Shown here piece after piece: positions 15,529 through 17,987 of a DNA stretch of 17,987 bases. Source of the DNA: an uncultured Prevotellaceae bacterium. GTDB taxonomy: Bacteria > Bacteroidota > Bacteroidia > Bacteroidales > Bacteroidaceae. The stretch covers positions 1-17,987 of the forward strand of contig CAJKQZ010000033.1 of the NCBI GenBank assembly GCA_905202115.1, in the 5' to 3' direction. A model generated the notes under the pieces. The model worked only from the letters and a program-made list of their open reading frames with translations, was not told where the DNA came from and searched no databases. The first letter of the stretch is position 1. Every line of letters begins with the position of its first letter. Made by a program: the position numbers and the translations under genes.

Positions 15529-16243
15529 CGTTGTTCTTACAATAATCTCGTTACTTTTTATTTTTCCCAGGTTGCAAGCGCAAATCGGCGAACGCCGCAG
15601 CGAACTGAGCGTAGGTATCACTTCGGGAGTCAGCCTTAACTCCGTGGATTTCGACCCTACCATAAAGCAGAACTACCTTTCGAGTTTTACCGGCGGTGTG
15701 GCAATGCGATATACCTGCGAAAAATATTTCAGCACGGTCTGTACTCTTCAGTTGGAGCTTAACTACGCACAACTCGGCTGGAACGAGAACATTCTAAACA
15801 GCCAGGGCGAACCTCTTCCCGACACTTACAAACGAAAGCTAAGCTACATACAGCTGCCTTTACTGGCCCGTTTAGGCTGGGGAAGAGAGAAACGCGGCCT
15901 TATGTTCTACATAACAGCCGGCCCTCAGATAGGATATTGCATTAGCGACGTTTCCGAGCGCAGTTCGGAGTGGACGCTGAACACAGAAGGCAATCCCGAC
16001 CGTCCCAACAATATGTATGAACAATACGATCTGGAGGTAAAAAACAAAATAGACTACGGAATAACGGGCGGTTTAGGACTTGAGCTAAACACCAAAATAG
16101 GTCATTTCACCTTAGAAGGACGTTATTATTACGGGCTGTCGGATATTTTCGGCAATTCCAAGAAAGATGTTTTCGCCCGCTCGGCCAACGGCACGATAGT
16201 AGCGAAAATAGGATATTACATCACTATAAGCAACAACGACTAA
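15518..16243 (+). CDS. PorT-family / outer-membrane beta-barrel protein (PF13568-like)
   Basis: The 241-residue protein has a signal peptide (about 1-21, RLQA/QI), then an eight-strand-type barrel pattern: the opening ELSVGITSGVSLNSVDF, a Gly-rich second strand, LSYIQLPLLARLGWG near 107-121, FYITAGPQIGY near 128-138, the paired strand GITGGLGLELN near 177, and a C-terminal GYYITIS strand. These are usual marks of Bacteroidota 'porin family / PorT family' proteins. PorT itself acts in T9SS, but the family is large and this is not evidence that this gene is PorT. The start overlaps the LysM gene by 11 bp, so a wall-binding protein and an outer-membrane barrel are made together, possibly linking wall to outer membrane. 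Confidence 0.82.
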   Translation: MRNNVVLTIISLLFIFPRLQAQIGERRSELSVGITSGVSLNSVDFDPTIKQNYLSSFTGGVAMRYTCEKYFSTVCTLQLELNYAQLGWNENILNSQGEPLPDTYKRKLSYIQLPLLARLGWGREKRGLMFYITAGPQIGYCISDVSERSSEWTLNTEGNPDRPNNMYEQYDLEVKNKIDYGITGGLGLELNTKIGHFTLEGRYYYGLSDIFGNSKKDVFARSANGTIVAKIGYYITISNND

Positions 16244-16397
16244 TCACGTAAAAGTTGCTATTAACGACGTTGGAGCGACCGTCAATCACACAAATACTGC
16301 AACCGGCCACATAAAAACAGCGGTTTATCACACAAGCACAACGGCCTCTACTACAAATGCGGCGGCAAAGGCGTAAATCGATAAGTTACGGTAAGGA

Positions 16398-17645
16398 TTA
16401 TTTTTTGTTTTCTGTATTCTGTTGACTTGCGCTTTCACTCTGCAGAAGAACCTTGTCGATTTCCTCAAACTTCTCCCCCATGTTAAGCGAAAGATAGATA
16501 CGGTACAAAGGCCTTCCCCAACGGTCAATCCTATCGGCGGCCAGCGTTCTGTACTGTTCCAGAAACGGAAGTGCGGAACGGTACAGTTTGTCGGCCTCAC
16601 GCTTCACATTACGCATTTCGGTCATTCCCATATTCGCCGTAACCTTTTCGTCGCATGCCACGGCCTTTGCAAAATACGAGGCTCCTATATTATAATAAGC
16701 CTCGGTGTAGGTGGAATCATTGTGCAAAAGACTTTTCGAAGCAGTAATGCATTCGTCGTAACGTTTCATCTTGAGATAGACAAGGCTTTTCCCATACAGA
16801 GAGATTACCGAGCGCGGATCGTAAGTCAGCATTGAATCCGTAAGCGCCAGTGCCTTGTCGAACAATCCCTGTTCGTTGTAATAATCCAGAAGATTGGTAA
16901 AAAAATAATAGTTTGTGGGAAATTCCTTAACGCCTGTATGCAGATTTTCTATCCTCTTCTCGGTGTCCCCCTTTGCCGCATACATTTCTGTAGCAAGCTC
17001 CAGTTCTTTCGCGCGATAGGTAGTATCGTTGAGAGCCTTTTCATAATAAGCGAAGAATTTTTCCGCGTCTTTCATCTGATAAGCGCACACGGTTGCCCAG
17101 TAAGCCGCACGGATACTGCGCACACTGTCTTTCTTAGACGCCTTGCCGCCGAAAACAGGATACGTCGGGGCGTCCAGATACATCGATAAAAGTTTGTAGG
17201 CTTCCGGAAAATTGCTTTTCGCCACAAAATACAGCCCGCCGTTATTGAGGTTCGGGTACAAACGTCTCAGCACCGATTCGTGAGGCTTGCGGTATCGTAT
17301 TTTAATATGTCCTTTCTCGTCAGGTTTGCTATCTAAAGTATCGCAACGTATTGCATAATCGAAAAGGCCGTAAACACTGTTGAACAAGGCTGCCGTATCG
17401 AGGTTCTGCTTCAGATAGGCCTGTTCGTTAAGAGCATTGTTCTTTCTCAAATATGCTTCAAAGCCGTAATGATACAGTTCGGGGCTGTCCTTGAATTTCT
17501 CGTTCTTCTCACATTCCTGCACAGCCTTCAGGGCTGCGTCCCCATTATTCGCTTTCAGTTGCGCACGAATATTTTTGTATTCTTTCTGTCCGCTAACCGA
17601 CAGCGACACAAACAGCAAAGCAAATATCAAAACATATTTTTTCAT
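16398..17645 (-). CDS. Secreted tetratricopeptide-repeat protein
   Basis: The 415-residue protein has a signal peptide (MKKYVLIFALLFVSLSVSGQ, cleavage near SG/QK). Helical repeats run through most of the chain, with recognisable TPR pairs at about 190-345 (for example LLDYYNEQGLFDKALALTDSML and the pair around YLKMKRYDECITASKSLL, then YYNIGASYFAKA). TPR proteins act as protein-protein scaffolds, here in the periplasm or at the inner face of the outer membrane. The frame is open to 17702, but the 19 extra codons cross the promoter, and the internal ATG at 17645 has both a purine-rich GAGGAGA upstream and a clean signal peptide. It converges with the barrel gene across 154 bp that has no strong terminator. 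The partner is unknown. Confidence 0.85.
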   Translation of the reverse strand: MKKYVLIFALLFVSLSVSGQKEYKNIRAQLKANNGDAALKAVQECEKNEKFKDSPELYHYGFEAYLRKNNALNEQAYLKQNLDTAALFNSVYGLFDYAIRCDTLDSKPDEKGHIKIRYRKPHESVLRRLYPNLNNGGLYFVAKSNFPEAYKLLSMYLDAPTYPVFGGKASKKDSVRSIRAAYWATVCAYQMKDAEKFFAYYEKALNDTTYRAKELELATEMYAAKGDTEKRIENLHTGVKEFPTNYYFFTNLLDYYNEQGLFDKALALTDSMLTYDPRSVISLYGKSLVYLKMKRYDECITASKSLLHNDSTYTEAYYNIGASYFAKAVACDEKVTANMGMTEMRNVKREADKLYRSALPFLEQYRTLAADRIDRWGRPLYRIYLSLNMGEKFEEIDKVLLQSESASQQNTENKK

Positions 17646-17699
17646 ATAGTCTCCTCTATTCTTAATGCGATATAAGGACATCCGCGCCTTTTTACAGCG

Positions 17700-17707
17700 C
17701 AAAGATA
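17700..17707 (-). promoter_or_regulatory. Probable -7 element for the TPR gene
   Basis: TATCTTTG on the minus strand fits TAnnTTTG exactly and is 54 bp upstream of the ATG at 17645. No -33 TTTG is evident at the usual distance. Confidence 0.5.
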
Positions 17708-17886
17708 TGTATTACAGACATTTCTGTTATCATGCCGCCTTATTCCGCCATACAAAGTTAGCGTAAATCGTCTATAAATAAATTAAAATAAGATTTTTTA
17801 AACTCTTTATCAAAACGTTCACTCATCAGAAAAAGGCTGTTCGGTAAAGAAAATCGGTTGGAAACTTCATTCCGCAACTGAACTCT
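17708..17886. other. AT-rich non-coding stretch upstream of the TPR gene
   Basis: I find no gene, hairpin or known motif here. It separates the TPR promoter from repeat copy E. Confidence 0.4.
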
Positions 17887-17987
17887 CAAAAAAAATTATT
17901 TTTTTTCTTACACATAAAAAAGTTCCCGCAGCAAATTGAAAATACAAGGGAGATAATCAAAAATATGTCTGAGATATTTTAAAATAT
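17887..17987 (-). repeat. Dispersed palindromic repeat, copy E (cut by window end)
   Basis: This is a partial copy in the same orientation as A and B. It has an A/T tract at 17888-17907, the R motif GTTCCCGCAGCAAATTG at about 17922-17938, the linker GGGAGATAATC, then the first 21-bp palindrome arm (17960-17980) and seven bases of the second arm before the sequence stops. Confidence 0.9.

Noticed and set aside
17646..17702. N-terminal extension of the TPR protein
   Set aside because: It crosses the likely promoter/leader and hides the signal peptide. The ATG at 17645 has a purine-rich sequence just upstream.
1..17987. CRISPR array or tandem repeat locus
   Set aside because: The repeated units are 2.5-6 kb apart, lie in both orientations and have no regular spacers or cas genes.
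1..17987. Circular plasmid or phage closed at the shared end sequence
   Set aside because: The overlap is only 10 bp of repeat consensus, uvrA is a chromosomal gene, and no replication, partition or phage gene is present.

Overview
The window looks like chromosomal DNA of a Bacteroidota bacterium, most likely of the order Bacteroidales. The evidence is a Porin_10-type putative porin, a PCMD-domain protein, a type B T9SS (CHU_C / gliding motility-associated) sorting domain, PorT-like and LysM envelope proteins, and promoters of the Bacteroidota form TAnnTTTG. I could not assign a genus. No rRNA, tRNA, CRISPR array, transposase or phage gene is visible.

Layout: (1) 1-392 is non-coding, starting inside a dispersed repeat and ending in a strong promoter for the putative porin at 393-2537. 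(2) 2538-3050 is a gap with a full repeat copy and a promoter. (3) 3051-6946 is a tight plus-strand operon: a PCMD-domain surface protein broken by a frameshift near its C-terminus, a POTRA-less BamA/TamA-like outer-membrane barrel, and a membrane phosphoethanolamine transferase. (4) 6947-7349 holds a repeat copy and a strong terminator. (5) 13152 down to 7350 is a minus-strand operon: secreted CHU_C protein, uvrA, ybaK-type Cys-tRNA(Pro) deacylase, POT-family peptide transporter. (6) 13153-13800 is a divergent control region with a full repeat copy and a probable decayed one. (7) 13801-16243 is an overlapping pair: a triple-LysM lipid/periplasmic-binding-like protein and an outer-membrane beta-barrel protein. 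(8) 17645-16398 is a minus-strand secreted TPR protein. (9) The window ends inside another repeat copy.

Most genes serve the cell envelope: outer-membrane pores and barrels, lipid A or surface glycan decoration, peptidoglycan binding, and one T9SS cargo. uvrA and ybaK are housekeeping genes that share a transcript with the T9SS cargo and the peptide transporter.

The most unusual content is not a gene. It is a family of about 170-bp AT-rich repeats, with two complete-looking copies on each side of the middle of the window and two cut by the window ends. Each is built around a 42-bp palindrome, and they occupy most inter-operon gaps in both orientations. I can describe its structure, two sequence subfamilies and a probable relic, but I do not recognise it as a named element.
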